A DNA stretch of 64,000 bases from the NCBI GenBank assembly GCA_002690495.1, contig NZEV01000023.1, positions 1 to 64,000 of the forward strand, read 5' to 3'. Position 1 is the first letter of the stretch, and each line of letters starts with the position of its first letter. This DNA is from Legionellales bacterium. GTDB lineage: Bacteria; Pseudomonadota; Gammaproteobacteria; Comchoanobacterales; Comchoanobacteraceae. The position numbers were made by a program, and so were the translations under genes. Below the pieces are notes generated by a model that had not been told where the DNA came from, made no database searches, and saw nothing but the letters and a program-made list of their open reading frames with translations. This document shows positions 26,191 through 35,709 of this stretch, piece by piece.

Positions 26191-26967
26191 CTAAGCATAT
26201 CCTAATAAAGCAACCAATATATAATCGAATGCCAAAATTAACATCGATCCTTGCACTACAGTCTTGGTTGCATTTTTTGCAACAGCGGATGGCGTCGCAA
26301 CGCCATAATAACCATGGTAAAAAGCTACAAGACCAACGATAAGAGCAAACACTGAAGCTTTAAATAAACCTGGTAATACGTCCCCTATAAAGAATACCCC
26401 ATTTTTCACCGTAGACCAATAAGTTCCTGAATCTATTCCAAGTAAACCCTGTGCAACAAATGCACTTCCTATCAATGCAACCCAATTAAAAATCATTGTC
26501 AGCAAAGGTAAAGCGATGATCATTGCGATTAATTTTGGTGAAATTGTTCTAGAAATGGGATCTATAGACATTAGCTGCATTGATGTGATCTGATCAGTTG
26601 TTTTCATTAAGCCTAGTTCAGCAGTAATTGATGAGCCAGCTCGTCCAGTAAACAACAACCCAGAAATCACAGGGCCTAACTCTCTAAAAACGCACATAGC
26701 CAGGACTAACCCAACTTGATCTGCAGCCCCAAAACCCTGCAAGACATAATAAGTCTGTACCGTAAATACCATACCAATAAAAAATGCAGAAGTCATAATG
26801 AGTGGCAAAGACATGACACCCATAAAATAAATTTCAGTGACTAAAGTTGATAGGTTGCGTTTATTTGTGAAAAATTTGAGGATCCCGTGACAAAGCAAAA
26901 TAGTTGCATCACCAACTTTTGCACATTGCTTAACCATATAAACTTGCATCTGCGTCACAAATCTCAT
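26191..26967 (-). CDS. mlaE: Mla ABC-transporter permease MlaE
   Basis: 258 residues with five or six hydrophobic helices and the MlaE family blocks FRELGPVISGLLFTGRAGSS, LGLMKTTDQI and SMDPISR-like MQLMSIDPISRTISPKLIA. It starts in a four-base ATGA overlap with mlaF and is followed by mlaD without a gap. Confidence 0.95.
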   Translation of the reverse strand: MRFVTQMQVYMVKQCAKVGDATILLCHGILKFFTNKRNLSTLVTEIYFMGVMSLPLIMTSAFFIGMVFTVQTYYVLQGFGAADQVGLVLAMCVFRELGPVISGLLFTGRAGSSITAELGLMKTTDQITSMQLMSIDPISRTISPKLIAMIIALPLLTMIFNWVALIGSAFVAQGLLGIDSGTYWSTVKNGVFFIGDVLPGLFKASVFALIVGLVAFYHGYYGVATPSAVAKNATKTVVQGSMLILAFDYILVALLGYA

Positions 26968-27758
26968 AGGAAGTCCTTATTAATAGATTGGCTTGGATGA
27001 TGAAATCCGATTTCTCTATTACCAATAAATCCATCTACAAACTGCCTTACAAGCGGATCAGGACTTTTAAACACTTGACTTGGTGGGCCAGCAGCAACAA
27101 CATGTCCTTTCATTAAGATAAATACTTCATCTGCAATTTCATTCATCATCTCTACTTGGTGAGAGATAATGACACTGGTCATATTCAGGTGATCATGTAG
27201 ACGTTTAATCAAACGCATGAGCATCACTCTTGTAATTGGATCTTGACCAGTAAAAGGCTCATCATAAAACATTAAACTTGGATCACAAATCACAGCTCGA
27301 GCTAATGCAACTCGTCTTGCCATCCCACCAGATAACATGCCAGGATACATATCGATCGCTCCTCGTAGTCCCACACATTCAAGCTTTAATTTCACCAAAG
27401 GAGATAGTATTTCCTCAGGCAAGTCATAGATTTCTCTCAATGGGTAAGCGACATTCTCAAAGATGGTTAAGCCATTAAAAAGTGCGTTTTGCTGTAATAA
27501 AACACCGATGCTTTTTCGGTAATCATATAATTTCTTTCCAGCAAGTAGGTCCACTCTATTCCCTAATACCTGTACCTTGCCATGTTGTGGACGATATTGA
27601 CCGGTCATTAGCTTGAGTAAGGTACTTTTTCCAGTACCACTTGGCCCCATAATTGCAATAATTTTTCCTTTTGGAATTTTAATACAAATATTATTCAGAA
27701 TTTTAGAATTTGAATGACTAAAACTCACATTTTGTAGGTGCGCCGCTAAACTTGACAT
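26964..27758 (-). CDS. mlaF: Mla ABC-transporter ATPase MlaF
   Basis: ABC ATPase: Walker A GPSGTGKSTL, Q-loop LLQQNALF, signature LSGGMARRVALARA, Walker B LMFYDEPFTGQDP, H-loop HQ. I start it at 27758 (MSSLAAHLQNVSF), giving 264 residues as in E. coli MlaF. The frame extends to 27812, but those extra residues match nothing in the family and lie in the short divergent gap with kdsD. First gene of mlaFEDCB. Confidence 0.93.
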   Translation of the reverse strand: MSSLAAHLQNVSFSHSNSKILNNICIKIPKGKIIAIMGPSGTGKSTLLKLMTGQYRPQHGKVQVLGNRVDLLAGKKLYDYRKSIGVLLQQNALFNGLTIFENVAYPLREIYDLPEEILSPLVKLKLECVGLRGAIDMYPGMLSGGMARRVALARAVICDPSLMFYDEPFTGQDPITRVMLMRLIKRLHDHLNMTSVIISHQVEMMNEIADEVFILMKGHVVAAGPPSQVFKSPDPLVRQFVDGFIGNREIGFHHPSQSINKDFL

Positions 27759-27830
27759 TTTCTTAGGTTTTACCTTTGCATTAAAATTAGCTATCATAAG
27801 CTTTTCGAGCATATACTATTTGAGTGAGTT

Positions 27831-28805
27831 ATGGCAAGTACAAAACTAAATTCTAAGACCCAAAATGGATCAAACATTTTAAATCATTTTTCCAAAAAAA
27901 TTGCTGAACTAAGCAATCATCTCGATCATCATTTTGATGAAACACTCAGGTTAATCTGTGAATGTCAGGGGAAATTAGTTTTTTGTGGACTTGGAAAATC
28001 TGGCCATGTTGCTCGACTCATTTGCTCATCATTTCAAAGCATCGGTTGCCAAACTGTCTTCTTACATGGCTCTGAAGCAAATCATGGTGATATGGGCATT
28101 ATTGATCCAGAAAAGGATCTGGTCATTTATTTTTCTTTCTCTGGTAAAAGTCCTGAGCTAGAGAACACCATAAGCACGATGAAACCTAAACACTCTATTC
28201 TCATTACTGGCAATACAACGACTACCTTTGCAAAGATGGTCTCAATCGCTTTGGATATCCATGTCAAAGATCAAGATGAAGCGTGGCCTATTCATAAAGC
28301 ACCTTCAACTAGCATCATGGCCATGCTTGCAATTGCATATGCCCTAATGATGTGCGTTGCACACAATAAATCAATCACACTTCAAGATTTCTCTCGATTT
28401 CATCCAGGCGGCTATATTGGATTGATGCTTTCGAAAACTGTACTAGATATCCTACGACCAGTCGATCAATTACCTTTAGTGAAAGAACAATCATCATTAA
28501 TTGATATTTTACCAACGATGACATCATACTTATGTGGTTGTGTCATTATCATAGATGAAGCGGATCGAATACAAGGTATTTTCACCGATGGTGATCTGAG
28601 AAGGGTGACGCAAAAGTCTCCCGAGCTTTCTATACCCATTCACTCTGTCATGACAAGAGATTTTACTGTATGCCCCCCAAATATGTTGGCTGCAAATGCA
28701 CTGGATCTCATGGAACAAAAAAAAATCACCTCTTTGATTGTGATGGAGAACAATCAGTTTCGAGGTTTAGTCCATATCCATGATATTTTAAGATCATTTT
28801 CATGA
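27831..28805 (+). CDS. kdsD: D-arabinose 5-phosphate isomerase
   Basis: 324 residues: a SIS isomerase domain (about 40-190; GLGKSGHVARLICSSFQSIG, HGSEANHGDMG) and two CBS domains (about 205-324; DILP..., GIFTDGDLRR, VMTRDFTVCP). Makes arabinose 5-phosphate for KDO in lipopolysaccharide. Next is lptC, coupled by ATGA; the usual kdsC between them is missing here. Confidence 0.94.
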   Translation: MASTKLNSKTQNGSNILNHFSKKIAELSNHLDHHFDETLRLICECQGKLVFCGLGKSGHVARLICSSFQSIGCQTVFLHGSEANHGDMGIIDPEKDLVIYFSFSGKSPELENTISTMKPKHSILITGNTTTTFAKMVSIALDIHVKDQDEAWPIHKAPSTSIMAMLAIAYALMMCVAHNKSITLQDFSRFHPGGYIGLMLSKTVLDILRPVDQLPLVKEQSSLIDILPTMTSYLCGCVIIIDEADRIQGIFTDGDLRRVTQKSPELSIPIHSVMTRDFTVCPPNMLAANALDLMEQKKITSLIVMENNQFRGLVHIHDILRSFS

Positions 28806-29332
28806 AGTTAGCTTTACCATTACTTTTATTTCTTTCCTATTATCTACCATTTCACTCGATTTCAAGTCATTTACTTGCGCAGCCTAATACACTTTCAAAC
28901 GCATTCCCAGCAAAGATCCAAGACGCAACGATCACCTTCTTTAACGATCGTCAAAATATCAAAATGTCGAGTCCTATTCTCACAGAGCGCGCAGATAAGC
29001 AATGGCAAATGAAAATGATTCAATTTGAGAAAAGTAATATCCAAGGTGAACATTGGTATTTAACTGGTCAAGAAGCAATTATCAATATTAAGAATAATAA
29101 CAGCATGATCGTAGGCAAAGTGCGAGGCTCAAGTAACGTGGAAGAACTATCCTCATTAAAGTGCGAAACGTTGATATTGGATGATGTCAACAAAAAATAT
29201 TATACCACAGGCTTTACTGAGGTCATTACATCTAATCAACAACTCACAGGTAATGGTATTGAATATGATGTGACCAAAAAACAAATTCGTGTTCCCAATA
29301 ATGGAAAATTAGTCTATAATAAGCGCCATTAG
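28802..29332 (+). CDS. lptC: LPS export protein LptC-like
   Basis: 176 residues: an N-terminal hydrophobic anchor (about 1-20) and a periplasmic OstA-type beta-jellyroll with LptC spacing (AKIQDATITFFNDRQNIKMSSPIL, GEHWYLTGQEAIIN, VNKKYYTTGFTEVITSNQQ, NGIEYDVTKKQIRV in outline). LptC relays LPS from LptBFG to LptA. Family similarity is weak, as usual for LptC, but the position after kdsD is classical. The customary lptA-lptB do not follow. Confidence 0.65.
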   Translation: MKLALPLLLFLSYYLPFHSISSHLLAQPNTLSNAFPAKIQDATITFFNDRQNIKMSSPILTERADKQWQMKMIQFEKSNIQGEHWYLTGQEAIINIKNNNSMIVGKVRGSSNVEELSSLKCETLILDDVNKKYYTTGFTEVITSNQQLTGNGIEYDVTKKQIRVPNNGKLVYNKRH

Positions 29333-29340
29333 GATTTGAT

Positions 29341-30003
29341 ATGCGATTTTTATTTTGTACTTTAGTTTTACTTTTCTCCATGACCGGTTGTAGCAACAAC
29401 CCCAAAGACCCATTTGAGCCTTATAACCGCCAAATGTATACCATTAATGACTCGGTTGATAAGGTCGTTGTCAAACCTTTATCAGAACTATATGACCATA
29501 TAGTGCCAGAAGAAATTGAAACTGTAATTAGAAACTTCTTTAGTAATCTTGGCGAGCCAATACGCTTTATTAATGACGTACTACAATTGAATTTCAAAGG
29601 TGCTATGGTCGATGTTCAGCGATTTGGAATGAATAGTACATTCGGATTATTTGGAGCTATGGATTTTGCCGATGGCTTAGCGAATCTCCCCAAAAGAACT
29701 CAAAGTTATGGTATGACTATTGCCTACTGGACAGGTAATCGATTAAATCAATTTCTTGTATTGCCTTTACTTGGACCATCTACTATTGGGAACTCTATTG
29801 GTCTAGGATTAACGGCCTATACGAACCATGCAATTGATCTTGATATTGAAAATTATTCGATCGCATTGAAAATATTACAAAAAAGATCTGATCTATTGAA
29901 GTTTGATTCACTGATAACTTTACAGGTCGATCCCTATATTGCGATGCGTGAAGCTTATATGACGAAAAACAACCAACTATATCAAAAAATCATCAGTGAA
30001 TGA
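29341..30003 (+). CDS. mlaA: Outer-membrane lipoprotein MlaA (VacJ)
   Basis: 220 residues with lipobox SMTGC (Cys near residue 18) and the MlaA core: DPFEPYNRQMYTIND, NFFSNLGEPIRFINDVLQ, FGMNSTFGLFGAMDFA, and the wall-forming LPLLGPSTIGNSIG. It removes phospholipids from the outer leaflet and hands them to MlaC. It lies close to mlaFEDCB, facing away from it. Confidence 0.95.
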   Translation: MRFLFCTLVLLFSMTGCSNNPKDPFEPYNRQMYTINDSVDKVVVKPLSELYDHIVPEEIETVIRNFFSNLGEPIRFINDVLQLNFKGAMVDVQRFGMNSTFGLFGAMDFADGLANLPKRTQSYGMTIAYWTGNRLNQFLVLPLLGPSTIGNSIGLGLTAYTNHAIDLDIENYSIALKILQKRSDLLKFDSLITLQVDPYIAMREAYMTKNNQLYQKIISE

Positions 30004-30458
30004 TGAATGAGGTCGTTCTCTATCAACCTGAAATTCCACCAAACACAGGTAATATCATTAGATTATGTGCAAACACACAATCTAAATTATCGCTTATTAG
30101 GCCATTAGGTTTTGAGCTTGACAATAAACACATGAGAAGAGCTGGTTTAGATTACCATGATCAATCTATTGTGAACGTATTCGATAGCTTTGAATCTTGG
30201 TTTTCACAAAGACAATGTCCTTTTTACACTCTATCGACTCATGGAAAAAAATATTATCATCAGCAATCCTACAGTCATGAAAATATTATTATGTTTGGAC
30301 CCGAAACGAGAGGTTTACCTGATCACATCCGCTTTCATCAGATGGCAACTTGTATCAAAATCCCTATGGCAAAAGCACAGCGTAGTCTGAATCTTTCAAA
30401 CTCAGTCGCAATTTGTCTTTATGAGGTATTAAGACAACAAAGTTTTAACTTTGTATGA
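30000..30458 (+). CDS. trmL: tRNA (cytidine/uridine-34 2'-O)-methyltransferase
   Basis: 152-residue SPOUT methyltransferase with YQPEIPPNTGNIIRLCANT, HMRRAGLDYH, the knot glycines MFGPETRGLP and SLNLSNSVAICLYEVLRQ. Methylates the wobble nucleotide of tRNA-Leu isoacceptors. It overlaps mlaA by four bases and its 3' end overlaps convergent gpsA by 14 bases. Confidence 0.93.
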   Translation: MMNEVVLYQPEIPPNTGNIIRLCANTQSKLSLIRPLGFELDNKHMRRAGLDYHDQSIVNVFDSFESWFSQRQCPFYTLSTHGKKYYHQQSYSHENIIMFGPETRGLPDHIRFHQMATCIKIPMAKAQRSLNLSNSVAICLYEVLRQQSFNFV

Positions 30459-31362
30459 TCGTAATAATATCTTCAACTGATATACCTTCATTCACTAACC
30501 GAGTCACAAGCTCTATGAATGGCGATTGACACTGATGGTGCTGGTTTAACCAATTGAGGTGTCTGAGTGCTTCTACGCCCTCAACAACCCCCTGGACCTG
30601 TTCAAGAGCATGGGCTTGATTCACCCCCTGTCCGAGTAAATCTCCAAATTTTCGATTCCTTGAAATAGGACTGAGTGTAGTTAACATGAGGTCTCCAATA
30701 CCAGCAAATTGATACACTGTTTTTATATCACCTCGACAGTGAATGATGATATTAGAAAGATCTTCTAAGGCTTTTACAAGTACTGCATATCTAAAGTTTA
30801 ATCCAAGTCCACGTTGATCCATCCACCCCACTAAGATTGCAATAATATTTTTGTATGCCCCACAGATCTCAACACCTATGGTATCTAAAGAACGATGAAT
30901 TGTTAAATGGGAATGATTTAATAACGATCGAGCAGATTCAAAAAGCGCATCAGATGAGGTGGCCAAGTTTAAAGCGGTATTGACGCCAGATTCAACCTCA
31001 GATGCGAAGGATGGGCCGGACAAAATACCCAAGTCACCACTAAAACCATGATCTTTAAGCCATTCTTCGTAAAACATCGATCGGTTATCACACCATACAA
31101 ACCCTTTTGAGGCGATAATCAAATATTGTAATGTGTGGCATGTTTTCAGGATCGATGTTGCTACCTCAGGAAATGCCTCTGAACTAGCAGCGTAAATAAT
31201 GATAGCATCATCCTCACAATGACTCATTCTTTGAATTGGGTGAATAATCCCCGGCTCTGTTTGATTTGAGGCTCCCCGATTGATCAGATTGACAGAGGTG
31301 ACTCGACTGAGGTGCATTGCTAATGCACTTCCCCAAATCCCTGCACCAACGACGCTTACCAT
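30445..31362 (-). CDS. gpsA: Glycerol-3-phosphate dehydrogenase [NAD(P)+]
   Basis: 305 residues. Rossmann GAGIWGSALAMHL at the N-terminus, then ILSGPSFASEV, the catalytic-lysine helix EICGAYKNIIAILVGW, GIGDLMLTTLSPISRNRKFG and QVQGVVEGVEALRHL. Supplies glycerol 3-phosphate for phospholipids. Coupled to the DedA gene through an ATGGTAA overlap. Confidence 0.95.
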   Translation of the reverse strand: MVSVVGAGIWGSALAMHLSRVTSVNLINRGASNQTEPGIIHPIQRMSHCEDDAIIIYAASSEAFPEVATSILKTCHTLQYLIIASKGFVWCDNRSMFYEEWLKDHGFSGDLGILSGPSFASEVESGVNTALNLATSSDALFESARSLLNHSHLTIHRSLDTIGVEICGAYKNIIAILVGWMDQRGLGLNFRYAVLVKALEDLSNIIIHCRGDIKTVYQFAGIGDLMLTTLSPISRNRKFGDLLGQGVNQAHALEQVQGVVEGVEALRHLNWLNQHHQCQSPFIELVTRLVNEGISVEDIITIIQS

Positions 31363-31979
31363 ACGTATTTTCTCAAATAGAATCTAATGATTTGATATAA
31401 TACAGGTGAGACACTCACTAGCATAATGCCCATCATAATTAATGTTGTGTACTGCTCAAATGTAGGAATTTTTCCAATAAACAATCCCAAAGCACAAAAT
31501 GAGACGGTCCAAATAAACGCACCTGAAATATTTGCGATTAAAAAAGACCAAAAGTGCATCGAAACCAGACCACAGACAAAAGGTAAAAATGTTCTTAAGA
31601 CAGGAAGAAAACGTCCGATAATAATCGAGTTAATGCCGTGTTGATTGAAATAAGTTTTAGCTTTATGCAAATGGCCATCTAGCTGCCAACGTTGAATCAT
31701 CGGCTCTAAATACTTGCCTAGATACAGACCTAAAAAATAATTAACCACATAGCCTATAATTGTCATTGAAAGAATCACCACTAACACATATTCTAAGTTC
31801 AATAAATCTTTAGAGACCATTAAACCAATTGCAAATATTAAACCGTCTCCAGGTAAAAACGGCACTAAAATACATGCTGACTCTAAAAAAACGACAAGTG
31901 CTATCAGCAAATAAATCCAATTACCAAGATATGGTAATAAAGTAAAAATGTACTGATCTAGGTGAAGAATATAATCCAA
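31356..31979 (-). CDS. DedA-family membrane protein
   Basis: 207 residues with about five hydrophobic segments and the DedA/VTT signature: FLESACILVPFLPGDGLIFAIG, the FNQHGINSIIIGRFLPVLRTF block with its essential arginines, and GLVSMHFWSFLIANISGAFIW in outline. DedA proteins act in lipid-carrier recycling and membrane homeostasis. The start codon is TTG at 31979, supported by aaggag 9 bases upstream; the next in-frame ATG would delete the first helix. Confidence 0.88.
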   Translation of the reverse strand: MDYILHLDQYIFTLLPYLGNWIYLLIALVVFLESACILVPFLPGDGLIFAIGLMVSKDLLNLEYVLVVILSMTIIGYVVNYFLGLYLGKYLEPMIQRWQLDGHLHKAKTYFNQHGINSIIIGRFLPVLRTFLPFVCGLVSMHFWSFLIANISGAFIWTVSFCALGLFIGKIPTFEQYTTLIMMGIMLVSVSPVLYQIIRFYLRKYVW

Positions 31980-31980
31980 G

Positions 31981-34900
31981 CTACTGCTCTCCTTGATTTA
32001 TATTTTGCCACATTTTCACTATTTGTTTCATTATTGGATTTGATTTTCTTCTTCGTTGGGCATGATCCCAAGCGACAATATCCATAGGTTGATGCTGCCA
32101 TGAACACGCATAAACTGCTTTCGTCCTGAGTTGAGTCTCAGGATCAATTTGCCACTGCAAACATTGAGCACACACCCCCTTTAACATACATTGCATTGGT
32201 CCATAAGTCGCTGCAACAAACTGAGTCTGACTATTAAAATAGCCTTCTTTTCTCAGTCTTTGAACAAATTGAACTCGCTTAGGCTCTCCCAATACCCAGA
32301 CATGAGTATACGCCCAATTAGGTATACTCTCATCGTTTTGACTCATTGAAATATCGGGCAAGTGAGCTTTTAAAATCGCCATACAACGATCATTTGTTTG
32401 AATATGAATTTGAGGTTTCAAATGAGCATCTTGAGAAAGTTTAAGCGCAAAACTTAAACCTGCATTCATGCCCTCTTCATCAATATCTAATAAGATAATT
32501 GCAGATGATCGAGGTACGCCTAAACGAACACCGGTTGGCCCCATACAACCAAAATCATCTAAATCTAAATGCTGCAATGTATAAATATAAATTTTTTCGT
32601 TGTCCGTATGATATGGATAAAGTGCAATTGGGTCCTGATTTTTACATTCAATACGAATAAATTGTCCTGCCTGCCATTTTCGAGCAATGAGTGGTGATTG
32701 AATGATCAGATGATTCCAACCATGGCGTTCATCTTTTGAAATCAATGTATGTTCAAAATCATCAAAAAGAACATGGGGATTCATCTTTGAATCTGAATGG
32801 GTCTCTTTCAGTAACTGGACAATCTGTGGATATGCATGACCAGCAGATGCAATGGCACGAACTACACTACCATGATAAGCTGGCTGTCCATCACCAATAA
32901 AACTCACTCGTTTATTCTCATATTGGTAACTAGTGATTGGTGCAATTGGTTGGTCTTTACAATGTACACCGACCTCGATATCTTCTAGCTGTTGGTTATT
33001 CCATCGAAAACCTTTATAGTAACGTCCCTCTTTTTCAATCAAACCACGATGCTCAAAACTAAAAGCAACATTAGGTGAAGCACCTGTTGCGACTAGGATT
33101 GCACCAGCTTCAAAAATATGTTCATGATCAGCCCCATCTCTCACTTTTAGTGACTGAACATGCTCATCTTCATCTAATACAACGTCTAATGGTGTTGTGT
33201 TTTCGTGATAAATAATCCCTTGTTTAAATGCCTCATCAATTTCTTCTGGATTGAGTCGATATGCTGGAGAGTTTTGTAATGAACGTCTATACAACACATG
33301 AACACCTCCCCATTGATGGAATAAATCTGAGAAATCTGGCACCTGTTGATGCTTCATAGCGTCTTCGCGTCTTTTAGAAATAATTCGGGCATGTTCTAAG
33401 AAGGTCATCAGTTGGGCCCATTGTCGATGAGATAAGGAGGATTTTAATACTTCAATTAAGCCTTTTTCTTCTAAGGTTTCATAGATTTTTTGACATCGTG
33501 CAACCTGTCTCACATAGTATGCCTGTACTTCTGTTGCCGTATCGATTGCAGTTAAACCACTGCCAATAACATATATTGGCAAACGCACTTCCAATTCAGA
33601 CATATGACTGATAGCGCCTTGATGTAATGTCATTAGGAAGTCATTTGCTTGACGCATGCCAGGCGACATACTATTGGGAATGTCGATCGCATTTGGCAAC
33701 CCTGCGCCGACAGCAATTGTAAAATGTGAAAAACCCCATTGCCATGCCTGATCAAAATCAATATTACCGCCAAAACGCGCTCCTCCAAACATTGGAATCT
33801 GTCTTCGCATTAACATGAGTTGAATGAGCTTCAAATAATTCTTATCCCACCTTGCAGTGATACCATATTCACTGACCCCACCAAACCCACGGAAAGGACG
33901 CTCTTCTCCATCTTCATAAATATCTGAGTAATGCTTAATTGGTTGATTGACCCAATCGGAGGGTAATGGTTTTAATGTCATACCATCCATACCAACGACT
34001 TGTAGCCCTTCCATACTCAAATGGTGCAATAAACTAAATCCTGCAGGACCAAGCCCCATGACAAGCACACTCTCTTTAGAAGCTGGCTTAATTGCCCACT
34101 GTGTTGGGCGTAAAGGGTTCCATCTAGCTAATAAATCATATATTTCAACACCCCATGGCAATGATAAAGTTTGATTTAATATATGAGTCTCAATTTGAGG
34201 GACATCCACAGGGGTTTGTTTTTGATAGATACAGGCTTTTAAACATTCGTTACATATTCGATGGCCTGTTGCCGGGACCATTGGATTATCACACATAATC
34301 ACAGCAAAAGCGGCTAATGGATGACCAATGTGTTGGAGCCAATTCATTTCTGATATTTTTTCATCCAAAGGACATCCTGTTAAATACACATCGTGAGCAT
34401 CTAATTTAATAGCTGGCTCACCTTTTTTTACAGGAAAACCCTTACGACAAAAATCCGTCTCGGAACTGTGACAGTAGATACAATAGTTTGTTTCATGGAA
34501 AATCTGACGGTCATTAATCTGAGATAAAGTATGTGAAAAACCATCTCGACCAACTTTGCTTTTTCCATGTAAATAATGTTGTTCATCTCTTTCAAATGCG
34601 ACAAGCTCTGAGTCTACTCTTCTTTTTGGCTGATTGAGCGATTGCCACGAATATTGATGATAATGTGCGTATAATAAAACAGCTAAAATATGTTCTTCTT
34701 CATCAGGATGATCATAAATATATTGAGCAAACTCTAATTCAGCACTTAAATTATCTTTTAAAAAAGGTTGTAAATAATCTTGAGATGGTTTTTGGATGGA
34801 TGGCTGATCTCCCATTTTTCTTATTCGATGCCGGAGTTTTTTTTGTACCCATTCATAGATTAAAGATAAATGTTGATACTCTTCAGTTTTTTGTCTTAAA

Positions 34901-35172
34901 TGAGCATAATCAGATTCGAGGTCGAAAATATGAATTAAAAATCTTTCAAGATAAAGACTAATATCGATTAAACGCTGTGAGCTTAATTCAATTTTATGCT
35001 CTCTAAGCGATACTAACCCATCGTAGCACTCTTGGTCAGTGTCTTTTAAAAAAAGTAAAAACTGTTGATCTAGTCCGTTGATCCAATTCGCATCAAAACT
35101 ATGATGGTAATCATCTAAAAAATAACCTTTTTTTAACTCAATCTTACATTTTTGCATTGTATAATCTATCAT
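31981..35172 (-). CDS. Large FAD/NAD(P)-dependent oxidoreductase, GltD-like with PyrK-like end
   Basis: 1063 residues in three parts. Residues 1-230 are helical and unassigned. About 230-350 carry the GltD-type iron-sulfur segment (CIYCHSSETDFC, GCPLDEKISEMNW, CNECLKAC). About 365-760 are a two-dinucleotide-binding flavoprotein (VMGLGPAGFSLL, YVIGSGLTAIDTATE, FIGDGQPAYHGSVVRAIA), and 800-1063 an FNR/PyrK-like reductase with a Cys cluster (GPMQCMLKGVCAQC). It looks able to move electrons between NAD(P)H and an iron-sulfur partner; the ferredoxin at 36 kb is a candidate. Substrate unknown. An ATG six codons downstream (35157) is an alternative start. Confidence 0.75.
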   Translation of the reverse strand: MIDYTMQKCKIELKKGYFLDDYHHSFDANWINGLDQQFLLFLKDTDQECYDGLVSLREHKIELSSQRLIDISLYLERFLIHIFDLESDYAHLRQKTEEYQHLSLIYEWVQKKLRHRIRKMGDQPSIQKPSQDYLQPFLKDNLSAELEFAQYIYDHPDEEEHILAVLLYAHYHQYSWQSLNQPKRRVDSELVAFERDEQHYLHGKSKVGRDGFSHTLSQINDRQIFHETNYCIYCHSSETDFCRKGFPVKKGEPAIKLDAHDVYLTGCPLDEKISEMNWLQHIGHPLAAFAVIMCDNPMVPATGHRICNECLKACIYQKQTPVDVPQIETHILNQTLSLPWGVEIYDLLARWNPLRPTQWAIKPASKESVLVMGLGPAGFSLLHHLSMEGLQVVGMDGMTLKPLPSDWVNQPIKHYSDIYEDGEERPFRGFGGVSEYGITARWDKNYLKLIQLMLMRRQIPMFGGARFGGNIDFDQAWQWGFSHFTIAVGAGLPNAIDIPNSMSPGMRQANDFLMTLHQGAISHMSELEVRLPIYVIGSGLTAIDTATEVQAYYVRQVARCQKIYETLEEKGLIEVLKSSLSHRQWAQLMTFLEHARIISKRREDAMKHQQVPDFSDLFHQWGGVHVLYRRSLQNSPAYRLNPEEIDEAFKQGIIYHENTTPLDVVLDEDEHVQSLKVRDGADHEHIFEAGAILVATGASPNVAFSFEHRGLIEKEGRYYKGFRWNNQQLEDIEVGVHCKDQPIAPITSYQYENKRVSFIGDGQPAYHGSVVRAIASAGHAYPQIVQLLKETHSDSKMNPHVLFDDFEHTLISKDERHGWNHLIIQSPLIARKWQAGQFIRIECKNQDPIALYPYHTDNEKIYIYTLQHLDLDDFGCMGPTGVRLGVPRSSAIILLDIDEEGMNAGLSFALKLSQDAHLKPQIHIQTNDRCMAILKAHLPDISMSQNDESIPNWAYTHVWVLGEPKRVQFVQRLRKEGYFNSQTQFVAATYGPMQCMLKGVCAQCLQWQIDPETQLRTKAVYACSWQHQPMDIVAWDHAQRRRKSNPIMKQIVKMWQNINQGEQ

Positions 35173-35203
35173 TTTGATTTAATATCAACATTTTAGAGGT
35201 CCC

Positions 35204-35398
35204 ATGAGTATTTTCAAACGCATGCAAAAGTCTTTCGTCAGCAAAATTGACGACTTTATGCAACAGTATGATAAAAAACACCCTAAATCTAGCTCCCAAC
35301 GTAAAGAAATTCAAAAACACGATAACATATTCAAATCAAGAGATCACAAGAAAGGCAAGCAGAAAAAATCTTCCTCAATCAGTTGGCCTGAAGATTAA
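35204..35398 (+). CDS. Small basic hypothetical protein
   Basis: 64 residues, strongly Lys-rich in the second half, no membrane segment. An agagg Shine-Dalgarno sequence stands before the ATG, and the frame ends by a four-base overlap with grxD on the other strand. Gene status is supported by the ribosome-binding site and by filling an otherwise empty gap between divergent neighbours. No family recognised; a nucleic-acid or ribosome-associated role is possible from charge alone. Confidence 0.55.
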   Translation: MSIFKRMQKSFVSKIDDFMQQYDKKHPKSSSQRKEIQKHDNIFKSRDHKKGKQKKSSSISWPED

Positions 35399-35709
35399 CT
35401 AGATTGCCCTAATATTGACTCTAATTCTTCTCTATCGTGCAGCTCTACGATAATATCACAACCACCAATTAACTCTCCATCAATGTATAGTTGAGGGAAA
35501 GTTGGCCATTGACTAAATATTTTCAATCCTTGACGTAATTGGTCATCCACAAGAATATTATAACTTTTAAACGTAACATCATATTGTTGTAAAATATCGA
35601 CAACCTTTGCGGAAAAACCACACATTGGCATATTAGGTTCGCCTTTCATGTACAGGATAATTCGATCCGAAGCTAATTGTTCTTCAATTTTTTTGTTGAT
35701 TTCAGTCAT
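35395..35709 (-). CDS. grxD: Monothiol glutaredoxin (Grx4 type)
   Basis: 104 residues with the monothiol CGFS site (PNMPMCGFSAKVV), WPTFPQLYIDGELIGGCDI and the C-terminal glutathione site. Carries [2Fe-2S] clusters, typically as a heterocomplex with BolA proteins. It is coupled to the bolA-like gene by an 8-base overlap. Confidence 0.95.
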   Translation of the reverse strand: MTEINKKIEEQLASDRIILYMKGEPNMPMCGFSAKVVDILQQYDVTFKSYNILVDDQLRQGLKIFSQWPTFPQLYIDGELIGGCDIIVELHDREELESILGQSS

